Source: Sporosarcina luteola (GTDB taxonomy: Bacteria > Bacillota > Bacilli > Bacillales_A > Planococcaceae). Taken from it: a DNA stretch of 64,000 nt. The stretch covers positions 1,426,001 through 1,490,000 of the forward strand of contig NZ_JAMBOK010000001.1 of assembly GCF_023715585.1 (NCBI RefSeq), read 5' to 3'. The translations under genes were made by a program, and so were the position numbers. Below are positions 9,410 to 17,868 of the stretch, piece by piece (position 1 is the stretch's first letter; each line of letters begins with the position of its first letter). The notes under the pieces are model-generated. The model saw nothing but the letters and a program-made list of their open reading frames with translations, did no database searches and was not told the DNA's origin.

Positions 9410-9736
9410 TTTATGGGCGCAAATCTGGATTTATGAGCGCGGGCGCAGCGTTTATGGGCGCGATCCCGAGTTTATGAGCGCGAGCGCAGCGTTCATGAGC
9501 GCGATTCCGGATTTAAGGGCGCGGGCGCAGCGTTTATGGGCGCAAATCCGAGTTTATGGGCGCGGGCGCGGCGTTTATGGGCGCGATTCCGAGTTTATGG
9601 GCGCGGGCGCAGCGTTTATGGGCGCAAATCCGAGTTTATGGGCGCGGGCGCAGCGTTTATGGGCGCGATTCCGAGTTTATGGGCGCGGGCGCGGCGTTTA
9701 TGGGCGCGATTCCGGGTTTATGAGCGCAGTTCCAAG
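9410..9736 (+). repeat. Tandem array B, sixteen alternating 20/21-bp units (41-bp higher-order repeat)
   Basis: Sixteen units run without gaps. A 20-bp form (TTTATGGGCGCGATTCCGAG and variants) alternates strictly with a 21-bp form that shares the left half, TTTATGGGCGCG, but ends GGCGCAGCG. Only the final pair breaks the alternation. The result is a 41-bp higher-order period of about eight copies. The array starts 13 bases after the SulP stop and ends shortly before the terminator at 9745-9783. Confidence 0.92.
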
Positions 9737-9744
9737 TTTTCATG

Positions 9745-9783
9745 CAAAAAACTGTCACCGATTTTTCCAGGTGACAGCTTTTT
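9745..9783. terminator. Bidirectional terminator between SulP and TRAP genes
   Basis: CTGTCACC at 9752-9759 pairs with GGTGACAG at 9770-9777. A-run before and T-run after allow use from both strands. Confidence 0.85.
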
Positions 9784-9794
9784 GCTTTATTCAT

Positions 9795-11762
9795 CTATGC
9801 AACGACTTCTTTAATCGTCTGCTCTTCTTCCGGTCTCCTTCTTTGGATGAACCAGATGATTGTAATAAGCAGAAGTCCAATGGCGCTTGTCGTCAGCTCT
9901 GGAATGATGAGCAGCAGTCCCCCTGCGAATAAGACGATTCGTTCCCAAATGCGTGCATCCCTTACGAAGTAGCCGATGACGGCGCTGCTGACACCAATCA
10001 TGCCGATCAGTGCGGTCGCGATGCCGAGTATGAGCTTCACGGGAGTTACATCGACGAAAACAAGAATCGGATTATAGATGAAAATAAATGGAATGATGAA
10101 TGCGGCGATTGCCAGCTTCACGGCGGTCATCCCAGTTTTGAACGGATTCGCCTTTGCTATCCCCGCCCCTGCATAGGCAGCTAAGCAGACCGGCGGCGTT
10201 ATGTCGGCGACGATGCCAAAGTAGAAGACGAACATATGCGCAGCAATCGGCGCGATGCCGAATTCATTGATGAGCGCGGGAGCCGCAATTGTTGCAGTGA
10301 CAACGTAGTTTGCTGTTGTCGGCAATCCCATCCCTAACACGATACATGCAATCATTGTAAAGAATAGCGCCAATATCAGGTAGCCGTTCGATAAGGCGAT
10401 AATGCCCGAAGCAAATTTCGCGCCCAAGCCCGTCATGCTGACAACACCGGCGATGATGCCGGCTGTCGCTACTGCTGCAATTACAGGAAGAGCCACCCTG
10501 CCGCCTTGTTCCAATACATAAATGATTCTCTTCACACCGAACTCCGACTCCTTTCGGAAGATCGCATTGAAGATCCATACGATAACAGCGGACAGGATGC
10601 CGAATAATGCTGCACGCTGCGGTGTGAAGCCAGACATGATTGTGACGATGATGACCAAAAGCGGAATGATCATATAGCCGTCACGAACAAAGATCTTTTT
10701 GAAAACAGGCAACTCCGACTTTGGCAGCCCAAGGATTTTCAGCCGTTTTGCCTCGAAATGCGTTCCGATGAAAATCCCGGTAAAGTACAGGATTGCCGGA
10801 ATGAGTGCTGCCAGCATGATAGTTGCATAGCTGACACCTAGGTACTCCATCATAATGAAGGCGGCTGCCCCCATCATCGGAGGCATGATCTGGCCGCCTG
10901 TCGATGCGGATGCTTCCGTGGCTGCTGCAAATTCCGGCTTGAATCCCGCTTTTTTCATCATCGGGATCGTAAAGCTTCCAGTCGCCACAGTGTTACCGAC
11001 GGAACTTCCAGATACAGTCCCTTGAAGAGCGCTCGCAACGACGGCCGCTTTGGCGGTTCCGCCCGTATAGCGCCCGGTCAACGAGAAGGCAAGGTTGTTA
11101 AAAAATCTTCCGATTGGCGTATTTACGAGAAGCACTCCGAAAAACAGGAACAGGAAAATGAATTTCGCGGAAATTTGAATCGGCGTTCCGAACACGCCGC
11201 TTTCGCGATACCACAGATTCGTCATCGTCCGGTCGAGCGCAAATCCTTCATGGGATAAAATGCGCGTCGGGATAAGGTTTCCGTATATTGCATACAGCAT
11301 CGCAACGCTTGCCACAATGACGATGGGAAGACCTACCGTTCTCCGCGTCGCTTCCAATACGAGCAATACGCCGACGATGGAAATGATGATATTCAAAGAG
11401 CTGTAGCCCGATACCCTGCTTTGGAGGATGGAATCATAAAAGAATATTTTATGGTACGCCACATACATAGCGGTAAACGCTAACAATATATCGTACCAAG
11501 GGATTTTTTTCTGAGTTTTTCTCCATGCCTTTTTTGCCGGATATAGAAGGAAGATGATTCCTAAAGCAGTTCCAAGGTGGATGGCCCCTTGCTGTTGCGA
11601 TGGAAGAACGCTCGTTGACCCCGTATAGAGATGAAAGACCGTCAGCGAGACTGCGAGAAAGGTTACGACATAAGCCCATTTGCCGATTTCTACACGGAAC
11701 TGATTTTCCTTGTCATATTTTTCGAGTATCTCTTGTGCATCTACCACCTTATTTTCTTTCAT
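9795..11762 (-). CDS. TRAP transporter permease, fused DctQ-DctM type
   Basis: 655 residues, very hydrophobic. An N-terminal DctQ-like part of about four helices (to about 140) is fused to a DctM-like permease, the usual form for TRAP systems that work with TAXI binding proteins. Family stretches include the GTVSGSSVGNTVATGSFTIPMM loop region at about 250-275 and ASTGGQIMPPMMGAAAF. It imports a small organic solute using a sodium or proton gradient. AAAGGCGG lies just before the ATG. It is preceded in the same operon, 32 bases away, by the TAXI binding protein gene. Confidence 0.92.
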   Translation of the reverse strand: MKENKVVDAQEILEKYDKENQFRVEIGKWAYVVTFLAVSLTVFHLYTGSTSVLPSQQQGAIHLGTALGIIFLLYPAKKAWRKTQKKIPWYDILLAFTAMYVAYHKIFFYDSILQSRVSGYSSLNIIISIVGVLLVLEATRRTVGLPIVIVASVAMLYAIYGNLIPTRILSHEGFALDRTMTNLWYRESGVFGTPIQISAKFIFLFLFFGVLLVNTPIGRFFNNLAFSLTGRYTGGTAKAAVVASALQGTVSGSSVGNTVATGSFTIPMMKKAGFKPEFAAATEASASTGGQIMPPMMGAAAFIMMEYLGVSYATIMLAALIPAILYFTGIFIGTHFEAKRLKILGLPKSELPVFKKIFVRDGYMIIPLLVIIVTIMSGFTPQRAALFGILSAVIVWIFNAIFRKESEFGVKRIIYVLEQGGRVALPVIAAVATAGIIAGVVSMTGLGAKFASGIIALSNGYLILALFFTMIACIVLGMGLPTTANYVVTATIAAPALINEFGIAPIAAHMFVFYFGIVADITPPVCLAAYAGAGIAKANPFKTGMTAVKLAIAAFIIPFIFIYNPILVFVDVTPVKLILGIATALIGMIGVSSAVIGYFVRDARIWERIVLFAGGLLLIIPELTTSAIGLLLITIIWFIQRRRPEEEQTIKEVVA

Positions 11763-11794
11763 TTTTCGCCGCCTTTCCGCTTACTTGGCTGTTT

Positions 11795-12799
11795 TCACTT
11801 CAAATCCTCAAAGCCGTTGATCTTCATTTTCTCCCGCGTCACAATTTGGACGACTTCTGGATAAATGTGGCCGATGAACGCTGCATTTTTCACTGGGTTC
11901 CCTTCAAAATCCGCTTTTCCATTCAATGCATTCAACGCAGGCACGTGAACGGTCATCCCAAGATCCATCTGACCTTTGCTGATGGAAGATAAGTTTTCAA
12001 CGGACGCCCCTGTTTCCATATTCGTCACATTGATGCCGTCGATATATTTATTCCAAAGGTTCGCCATCTCCCCGCCGAGCGGATAATACGTACCTCCTTG
12101 GCTGCCTGTGCCAAGTGTCAGTTCTGTTTTCCGTTTTCCTGCTGTGGCCGTCAACTCAGCCACTTCATTGTTGACCGTCAATCCTTGTTCTTCGTAATAT
12201 TTTTTCGCACCTGGGTGGATCAACAGCCCTTCCGCCCCGTTCAATGCATTCTCGAGGATCATCTGCTTCGCTTGCGCATGTGTATTTTCGCTTGCATTCT
12301 CGATCATGCTCTTCGCCAATTCGTATCCGAGCTCTTCATCGATCGTATCTGTATTCCCCATTAAAATAGCAAATGCCGTTACCGTCTGTACATCTTCTGT
12401 GAGAAAATCATAAGACTCTTTCGGAATCGTGAAGCGTTTGTAGCCCGACTCCGCTTCGATTTTTGCAATCGCGTCGTCGGAGAGGCTGATCATTTTCACG
12501 TCTCCCGCGGATGCCTGCAAGCTTTCTATACTTGCTGCCGGGAGTCCCAAAATTCCGATTGAGATGTCGATATTGCCATCCTGGACTCCGTCAGCCGCAG
12601 CCCCGAAAGCTTCCTGGAAAGCCTTGTAGTCACCATCACCAATTCCATAGGCATCAAGAATGATTTTGGAGAGATTATTTGTCTCACTGGCTGGCGGGCC
12701 GATTGCAATATTCTTCTTTCCGCCCCCACCACAAGCCGATAAAACGAGCAAAGCACCTAGCACTAGTACTAACAAGCTTCTTGCGCCAATTCTTTTCAA
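11795..12799 (-). CDS. TAXI-family TRAP solute-binding lipoprotein, circularly permuted
   Basis: 334 residues. Signal peptide with lipobox LSAC (Cys 23), so it is anchored outside the membrane to feed the TRAP permease. The segment order is unusual. Residues 24-210 (KKNIAIGPP through HPGAKKYYEEQGL) are what is normally the C-terminal part of TAXI proteins. A short linker follows (about 211-220). Residues about 221-334 (ELTLGTGSQGGTYYPLGG through INGFEDLK) are normally the N-terminal part. In the family FEDLK runs directly into GKxxAIGPP; here FEDLK is the C-terminus and GKKNIAIGPP follows the signal peptide. Both joins are in frame and no stop interrupts the gene. A cre-like site lies in its leader. 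Confidence 0.82.
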   Translation of the reverse strand: MKRIGARSLLVLVLGALLVLSACGGGGKKNIAIGPPASETNNLSKIILDAYGIGDGDYKAFQEAFGAAADGVQDGNIDISIGILGLPAASIESLQASAGDVKMISLSDDAIAKIEAESGYKRFTIPKESYDFLTEDVQTVTAFAILMGNTDTIDEELGYELAKSMIENASENTHAQAKQMILENALNGAEGLLIHPGAKKYYEEQGLTVNNEVAELTATAGKRKTELTLGTGSQGGTYYPLGGEMANLWNKYIDGINVTNMETGASVENLSSISKGQMDLGMTVHVPALNALNGKADFEGNPVKNAAFIGHIYPEVVQIVTREKMKINGFEDLK

Positions 12800-12831
12800 T
12801 GTCAGTCCCCCTCATTTTTCATTTTCCCTTT

Positions 12832-12847
12832 TCGTAAGCGCTTACAA
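12832..12847. promoter_or_regulatory. cre-like site (CcpA) in the TAXI-TRAP leader
   Basis: The 12-bp palindrome GTAAGCGCTTAC at 12834-12845 matches the cre consensus TGWAANCGNTNWCA at 13 of 14 positions. It lies about 35 bases upstream of the TAXI start and downstream of the candidate promoter, where CcpA would block elongation or initiation. It suggests carbon catabolite repression of the importer. Confidence 0.65.
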
Positions 12848-12910
12848 AAATGAAGGACAATGGAGCTCTTATGGAGGTGAGTACGCTATGAAAAAAGGAG
12901 TCTACCATTA

Positions 12911-12938
12911 ATTATATCTAAATATAGCCAATAAGCAA
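12911..12938 (-). promoter_or_regulatory. Candidate SigA promoter for TAXI-TRAP operon
   Basis: On the minus strand: -35 TTGCTT (12933-12938), 16-bp spacer, perfect -10 TATAAT (12911-12916). The -35 is weak (three of six bases). Confidence 0.45.
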
Positions 12939-12980
12939 TTAATTTTCACTTAATTCTGATTAAACATAGTAAACGCTATA

Positions 12981-13026
12981 TAGAAAAACTCCGTCAATAC
13001 GGGAGGTCATCCGCTTGATGGAGTTT
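12981..13026 (-). terminator. Terminator after glycosyltransferase gene
   Basis: AAACTCCGTCAA (12986-12997) and TTGATGGAGTTT (13015-13026) form a long stem with one mismatch. On the minus strand the stem is followed by T's (A-run at 12984-12990 on plus). Confidence 0.7.
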
Positions 13027-13078
13027 CGTCTATGGGTTTCATTTCGAGTAGCTTTAAGTCGATTTACGAGGAACCATA

Positions 13079-14173
13079 TTACTTTTTCCCTTCTTTTGAC
13101 ACCGCCGAATAGATTTCCACTAATCTCTCAGTAATGACATCATATGTATGTTCAGCGACTATTTCTTCAGCAATTTTCTTTCTATCTTCCGAAGGTTGCT
13201 CCAAGGCTTGCTTCAATCCATTTGCAAGGGATGCCGGATTATGAGGCTCTACGAGAATTCCCGCTTCATTGCCCAATAGGAATGAAAGTCCCCCGACGTC
13301 AGTGCCGACTACTGTAGTTCCCACAGCCATTGCTTCAAGCGCAACAAGTCCGAACCCTTCGTGATGGGATGGCAACACAAAGACATCTGCGGCTGCGATC
13401 CATTTCGCGACTTCCATTTGCGGAAGCGGTTCCTGATGGGAGGCATTAATTTTCATTTCCGACAAATGCTCTTCTAATTTTTGCATAAAGCCTTCATCTT
13501 TACTCGACCCGATCATATGAAGCACGGCGTCCGGATGATCTTCTTCTACCATCTTAAATGCTTCGATTAGATCGAGAATCCCTTTTGCTTGGATCATATT
13601 TCCGACAAACAAAACAATCTTCTTATCTAAAGGGAGACCCAATTCAGTGCGGGCATCCACTTTTGGTATCGGTTTGAAAACTTCCGTATTTACGCCCATG
13701 CTCATTACATGGACATGCTTCTCCTTCACACCAAAACGTTCAACTACATCCAATTTTAATCGTTCCCCTACAACAATAACGGCGTCAGCATTCTGTAATG
13801 TGAATCTAGTAATCGACTCAATCATCTTATTTTTGGCTGCCATTTTGTCGATATCTCCACCATGGACTGTGATGACATAAGGCAAACCAAAAATCTTTTT
13901 TCCAATGAACGATAGCAAGCCTGTCGGAAACGTGTAATGAGAATGAGTTAACGATACTTCAGACTTCTTTGTCAGCATATGGACCATTGCCTTTACGAAC
14001 CAGGTAAAATACTTTTTCAAAGCAGCCTTCCCTTTTGAAGGATTGTCGATTGCAACGACATTCACTTTCAAACCTTTTGAACGGAGGTGTTCTACTTGGT
14101 TCTTTACAAAAATACCGAATGTCGGGTGCTTATGCGAAGGGTACATATTGCTGAATACAGTAAGTTGACGCAT
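13079..14173 (-). CDS. Glycosyltransferase family 4 (GT-B fold)
   Basis: 364 residues, cytosolic retaining glycosyltransferase. The N-terminal acceptor domain has TVFSNMYPSHKHPTFGIFVK and ITVHGGDID. The C-terminal nucleotide-sugar domain has LFVGNMIQAKGILDLIEAF and the E-x7-E motif in PSHHEGFGLVALEAMAVG. The likely role is transfer of a sugar onto a surface polysaccharide, lipid or teichoic-type acceptor; no neighbour narrows this. It is monocistronic, with a terminator downstream. Confidence 0.85.
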   Translation of the reverse strand: MRQLTVFSNMYPSHKHPTFGIFVKNQVEHLRSKGLKVNVVAIDNPSKGKAALKKYFTWFVKAMVHMLTKKSEVSLTHSHYTFPTGLLSFIGKKIFGLPYVITVHGGDIDKMAAKNKMIESITRFTLQNADAVIVVGERLKLDVVERFGVKEKHVHVMSMGVNTEVFKPIPKVDARTELGLPLDKKIVLFVGNMIQAKGILDLIEAFKMVEEDHPDAVLHMIGSSKDEGFMQKLEEHLSEMKINASHQEPLPQMEVAKWIAAADVFVLPSHHEGFGLVALEAMAVGTTVVGTDVGGLSFLLGNEAGILVEPHNPASLANGLKQALEQPSEDRKKIAEEIVAEHTYDVITERLVEIYSAVSKEGKK

Positions 14174-14309
14174 CAGAGTTCATCCTATCTTTTGAAATTC
14201 CATAATTATTTCAGTTGGTTATTCATTGAGCGATTATACCATATGCAAGAAAAACTGAACAACTCTCCACAATCTCCCTGTCATCGCATTCTATACAAAC
14301 CGTTCCAAC

Positions 14310-14326
14310 TGTAACCATATCGTAAT
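14310..14326 (+). promoter_or_regulatory. WalR-like box upstream of NlpC/P60-SLH gene
   Basis: TGTAAC, 5-base spacer, CGTAAT: one mismatch to the WalR consensus TGTWAH-N5-TGTWAH. It lies about 100 bases upstream of a cell-wall hydrolase gene, which fits WalRK regulon content. Confidence 0.45.
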
Positions 14327-14423
14327 GTGAATGTAATAATATTTGATGTTTATCCATGTTAGGATTGATTCACACATAAAGCACAGCTTCATTTTTGTGC
14401 GAAAGGGGAATTTGGGAAAAAAT

Positions 14424-15317
14424 ATGAAAAGAATCATCTTCTTAGTTTTTGCATGCCTATTGATCTCAACGTCCACTCATGACACGGCTTCAGCAAGCAC
14501 ATCGAATTCCCTCGTCAGTACGGCTAAAGCGTACATGGGAACACCATATAAATATGCGGGAACTACTACTTCAGGTTTTGACTGTTCCGGTTATACACAA
14601 TACGTTTTCAATAAAGAAGGAGTTTCAATTCCTAGAACTACTTCCCAGCAATACTCTACTGGCAAGTCCGTTGCAAAGGCAGATTTGCAGTCTGGTGATC
14701 TCGTATTTTTCAATACGAGCGGAGCCGGCGTATCACATGTTGGAATCTATATCGGATCAAGCAATTTCATTCATGCCTCGACCAGTAGAGGTGTTATGAT
14801 TTCATCAATCAATGACCCGGCTTATTGGGGTAAACGATATATTGGCGCTCGCCGTGTAACAGACTTCTCGGCTGAAACAACAATTGCTTCAACACCTCAA
14901 GTCAATTATGCAACGAGAGGCGAAGTCGCAGAAATCCTTGCTCAGGAATTGAACCTTTCAAGTAAGGCAAGCAATCAGGGGTTCACCGATATCTCGGCGT
15001 CTCATCCCCAGCATGATGCTATTGCTGCAGTTGGAGAGGCAGGGATTTTCACGGGTAATACAGCTGGAGAGTTCATGCCGAATAACTATTTGACAAGAAG
15101 TGAGCTTGCAAAAGTCTTAGTCGGCGCATTCGATCTCTCGTTAACTCCTGGGACAACCCCTTTCAGTGATGTATCCACATCCAACTGGGCGAATGACTAT
15201 ATTAATACGCTCTACACGAACAAATTGACAATGGGCTATGCCGATGGAACATTCGGAACAACAAAAAAGGTCACTTCAAATGAACTTCTATTATTCATTG
15301 ATAGACTAAAAAAATAA
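14424..15317 (+). CDS. NlpC/P60 cell-wall peptidase with SLH repeats
   Basis: 297 residues. Signal peptide (KRIIFLVFACLLIS core, cut near ASAS). NlpC/P60 domain at about 35-150, with catalytic Cys in FDCSGY (about 52), His in SHVGIYIG (about 105) and the GDLVFF motif. It cleaves D-glutamyl-diamino acid bonds in peptidoglycan stem peptides. The C-terminus (about 175-297) carries two S-layer homology repeats (TRGEVAEILAQEL and TRSELAKVLVGAF, with FTDIS and FSDVS), which bind pyruvylated secondary wall polymer. ATG 14424 starts a proper signal peptide; in-frame codons upstream do not. The SLH tail suggests an S-layer-type envelope. Confidence 0.9.
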   Translation: MKRIIFLVFACLLISTSTHDTASASTSNSLVSTAKAYMGTPYKYAGTTTSGFDCSGYTQYVFNKEGVSIPRTTSQQYSTGKSVAKADLQSGDLVFFNTSGAGVSHVGIYIGSSNFIHASTSRGVMISSINDPAYWGKRYIGARRVTDFSAETTIASTPQVNYATRGEVAEILAQELNLSSKASNQGFTDISASHPQHDAIAAVGEAGIFTGNTAGEFMPNNYLTRSELAKVLVGAFDLSLTPGTTPFSDVSTSNWANDYINTLYTNKLTMGYADGTFGTTKKVTSNELLLFIDRLKK

Positions 15318-15324
15318 TACACAA

Positions 15325-15360
15325 ATGCCCTCTGCACATAATCGTGCGGAGGGCATTTTT
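15325..15360. terminator. Terminator between NlpC/P60-SLH and CapA genes
   Basis: ATGCCCTCTGCAC pairs with GTGCGGAGGGCAT around a 6-base loop, followed by six T's. The convergent CapA gene ends at the T-run. Confidence 0.85.
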
Positions 15361-16440
15361 TCATTCAGACAAGCCGACATGTTCGGCAACCCACTTCTCA
15401 TCAAAACTTGTCCTGCCAACTGCGTCTTGTAATGGCACGACTACGAATCTTTCATTCTCGTCACGGATGACAGCTGTGGGATGAAATGTCGATTTCTCCA
15501 CTTCCATGAAACGTCTTCCCGCCAATTCAAAGACGGAAAGATGTACTTTCCCAATGCCGCCAATATTTGTAGAATCAAATGCTTGCGCGGAATAGAAGTT
15601 TCCGAGCGAATAAAAAACTTCCGTATGGCCGATTCTTGCATGAGGTTGCAAGACATGCGGATGGTGGCCGAAGAGGATGTCAACACCTTGTGACGCAAGC
15701 CACTCGGCTAGCTCCACCTGCCGTTCGGAAGGCTGCAGCTTATACTCATCGCCCCAATGGATAGAGACGACCGTCAGATCCGCTTCGGCTTTTAATTCCC
15801 GAATCTCCGCTTCCATTCGGTTTTTATCAATCAATGAAACCAAGTAGCCCTTCCCTTTTGGAATTGCCGCTCCGTTCAGACCGTATGCATAAGCTAAAAC
15901 GCCGATACGCACACCTTTCACGTCAATTATCCGCTTCGTCCTACGATCTTCCGCTGACTCAAATGCACCGATATAAGGCATTCCGTATTCGTTCATATGC
16001 CCTATCGCCTTCAATAAGCCGCTTTCCTTTTGATCAAGCGCATGGTTATTAGCTATGGACAGCAGATCGACCCCATTCGCTTTTAAGTCCCTGATGATAT
16101 GTTTCGGACTGTTGAACTCCGGATACCCGGACAATCCCAGCTCTACTCCCCCCGGCAATGATTCCTGGTTCGCGAGCAGGAGGTCGATGCTGGTCATTTG
16201 GTCTTTCACCGCACTGAACGGGATGTCGTAGCTATTATAAGTATAAAGCGGATAATGCAAGAGGATGTCCCCTACCATTCCGATTGTAAGTTCAGTTGTT
16301 TTTCCGTGAAGTTCCATCTCATACGGGTTGCTTTGAAGCACCGTAAAGTTGTCTGGACGGATGACTTCTTCTTCTTCAGTTTGAATGCACCCTGTCAATA
16401 AAAAGTTACAGATTATGGTTGCTATGGCGAAACGTTTCAA
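15361..16440 (-). CDS. CapA-family lipoprotein (PGA_cap metallophosphatase-like)
   Basis: 359 residues. Lipoprotein signal with LTGC lipobox, so it sits on the outer side of the membrane. CapA/PgsA-type fold: GDILLHYPLYT near the N-terminus, ANQESLPGG, SIANNHALDQKESGLL, SIHWGDEYKLQPS and FGHHPHVLQP are the metal-site signatures of the family. Related proteins act in poly-gamma-glutamate capsule synthesis or release, but no pgsBC genes are adjacent, so the role is open. The start is TTG at 16440 with GGGGATGGAAG just upstream. Confidence 0.85.
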   Translation of the reverse strand: MKRFAIATIICNFLLTGCIQTEEEEVIRPDNFTVLQSNPYEMELHGKTTELTIGMVGDILLHYPLYTYNSYDIPFSAVKDQMTSIDLLLANQESLPGGVELGLSGYPEFNSPKHIIRDLKANGVDLLSIANNHALDQKESGLLKAIGHMNEYGMPYIGAFESAEDRRTKRIIDVKGVRIGVLAYAYGLNGAAIPKGKGYLVSLIDKNRMEAEIRELKAEADLTVVSIHWGDEYKLQPSERQVELAEWLASQGVDILFGHHPHVLQPHARIGHTEVFYSLGNFYSAQAFDSTNIGGIGKVHLSVFELAGRRFMEVEKSTFHPTAVIRDENERFVVVPLQDAVGRTSFDEKWVAEHVGLSE

Positions 16441-16512
16441 ACTTCCATCCCCAGTTATAAAGTAGTAGTCTCTTTCTCACTATACTTCAACATTGAAAAA
16501 TATGGAAGACGG

Positions 16513-16546
16513 AAAAAGCCTATGCTTCGCTAGCACGAATCATAGG
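16513..16546 (-). terminator. Terminator after the 60-residue gene
   Basis: CCTATG and CATAGG arms (16519-16524, 16541-16546), with five T's on the minus strand at 16513-16517. Confidence 0.6.
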
Positions 16547-16554
16547 TCTCCGTA

Positions 16555-16737
16555 TTATTGTTCCCATTTACTATCCGTCGGCTCTTCTCTGCACCCAGTT
16601 GAATTCTTGAACTGCGCCATTTGCTTTTCCGCCTCTTGTTCAGGCTCTAAGTCAGGGAATTGCTTGGCATTCGGCATTCCTGTGAACGCTTTGCCTTTTT
16701 CATCATTTGGCTTTGTTTGAAAACGGTTATCCTTCAT
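16555..16737 (-). CDS. Small hydrophilic protein, probable SigB-controlled stress gene
   Basis: 60 residues, no membrane segment, rich in Gln, Lys and Glu (MKDNRFQTKPNDEKGKAFTG at the start). No family recognised. It is judged real because a strong GGAGGAG precedes ATG 16737 at ideal spacing, a SigB-like promoter sits about 40 bases upstream, and a terminator follows. The composition is that of a small disordered stress or spore-associated protein, but that is only an impression. Confidence 0.65.
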   Translation of the reverse strand: MKDNRFQTKPNDEKGKAFTGMPNAKQFPDLEPEQEAEKQMAQFKNSTGCREEPTDSKWEQ

Positions 16738-16775
16738 AATGAACAGCTCCTCCACGTTGATGTCTTACCTTTACG

Positions 16776-16800
16776 TTACCCTTAATCAGTTCTTTTAATC
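16776..16800 (-). promoter_or_regulatory. SigB-like promoter for the 60-residue gene
   Basis: Minus strand: -35 GATTAA (16795-16800), 13-bp spacer, -10 GGGTAA (16776-16781). SigB consensus is GTTTAA-N13/14-GGGWAW. Confidence 0.55.
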
Positions 16801-16986
16801 GGATAGCATCCAAAAAGAGCGGCCGTCAATTAATAAGCCGGCGATAATGAAAGAAACTCGCCCAGCTCAATTCTTACATTTATATTGGATATAACGTACA
16901 CTTGTTTATCGTATAATTTGGAGACGTATGTCACGCTTATCTTTCATTCCAGACAACTACTAGAGCTAAAGGGGGGATATCACTTC

Positions 16987-17853
16987 ATGAAAAAAGGGGT
17001 TCTGCTAAGCTTGCTCATCCTTCTATCGGCATGTTCGACGGCGTCAGAGGCGGCATCTCTGCCTGTAGACAAATTTCTGATCATTGCGCACCGCGGGGCT
17101 TCCGCCTACGCTCCGGAGCATTCCTTTCTGTCCTACGGATTGGCAGTGCAGATGAAGGCGGATTATATTGAATTGGATGTGCATATGACGAAAGACGGTG
17201 AACTCGTATCGATGCATGACCCTTTCGTTCATTTGCCGAATGGCATAAAACAGATCGCAGAAGTTGACTTTCATGAGTTGAAGAAAGTACACCGCGAGTC
17301 CAAATTCGACGGGAAGCTTGCGGTTTCATTGCCTGAAGGGATCGATCCGCTGCGCATCGTCACTACGGAAGAGATCTTTTCGTACTTCCAAGACGATGTT
17401 AATTACTATATCGAACTGAAATCGCCCGCCTCCTACCCAGGAATCGAGGACGCTTTGCTCGGACAGCTGAGGGCATTCGGGCTGCTGCCGCTAGCAGACA
17501 CGGAACTGCCGAAAGTGATCCTGCAATCATTCGATGCCAGATCTCTAAAAAGCATCCATGAGCAGGAGCCGGCCATTCCGCTAATTCAACTGTATTCGAT
17601 AAAAAATGAAACGACGCTGACGAAAATTCGGTTGGAGAAAGTCGCGGAGTATGCGTCTGGCATAGGTGTGGATAAGTCGGTTGTAACAGAGGAGTTGGTT
17701 GAGCTTGCACATGATGAGGATTTACATGTCCATCCGTTCACGGTCAATGAAGAGAAAGAAATCCGGCGCATGATTGAAATTGGTGCAGATGGCATCTTTA
17801 CGGATGTGCCGGATGTGGCGGTCGAGATCGTTGAGGAGATGCGTGGTGAGTGA
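16987..17853 (+). CDS. Glycerophosphodiester phosphodiesterase lipoprotein
   Basis: 288 residues. Lipoprotein signal with LSAC lipobox. GDPD TIM-barrel with the catalytic HRGAS motif, YIELDVHMTKDGELVSMHDP (metal Glu and Asp, catalytic His) and YYIELKSP. It hydrolyses glycerophosphodiesters to sn-glycerol-3-phosphate and an alcohol outside the cell, for phosphate or glycerol scavenging or teichoic acid turnover. The usual Asn of PEN is His here (APEHS), a tolerated change in the family. ATG 16987 follows a GGGGGG-rich ribosome site. A TATAAT box at 16912-16917 may be the -10. Confidence 0.9.
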   Translation: MKKGVLLSLLILLSACSTASEAASLPVDKFLIIAHRGASAYAPEHSFLSYGLAVQMKADYIELDVHMTKDGELVSMHDPFVHLPNGIKQIAEVDFHELKKVHRESKFDGKLAVSLPEGIDPLRIVTTEEIFSYFQDDVNYYIELKSPASYPGIEDALLGQLRAFGLLPLADTELPKVILQSFDARSLKSIHEQEPAIPLIQLYSIKNETTLTKIRLEKVAEYASGIGVDKSVVTEELVELAHDEDLHVHPFTVNEEKEIRRMIEIGADGIFTDVPDVAVEIVEEMRGE

Positions 17854-17868
17854 GGTTTTTCCAGCTGA

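Noticed and set aside
9375..9932. Long open frame rich in Trp-Ala-Arg-Gly repeats
   Set aside because: It is array B read through. Unit length mixes 20 and 21 bp, composition is unlike protein, no ribosome site, and it runs into the TRAP permease on the opposite strand.
11795..12799. TAXI gene as a pseudogene or misassembly
   Set aside because: Signal peptide, both halves, stop and ribosome site are intact and both junctions are in frame; a broken gene would not preserve all of these. Read-level proof is still lacking.
12886..12911. Seven-codon frame on the plus strand with ATGGAGGTG upstream
   Set aside because: Too short, opposite to the TAXI promoter, no terminator or conserved feature.
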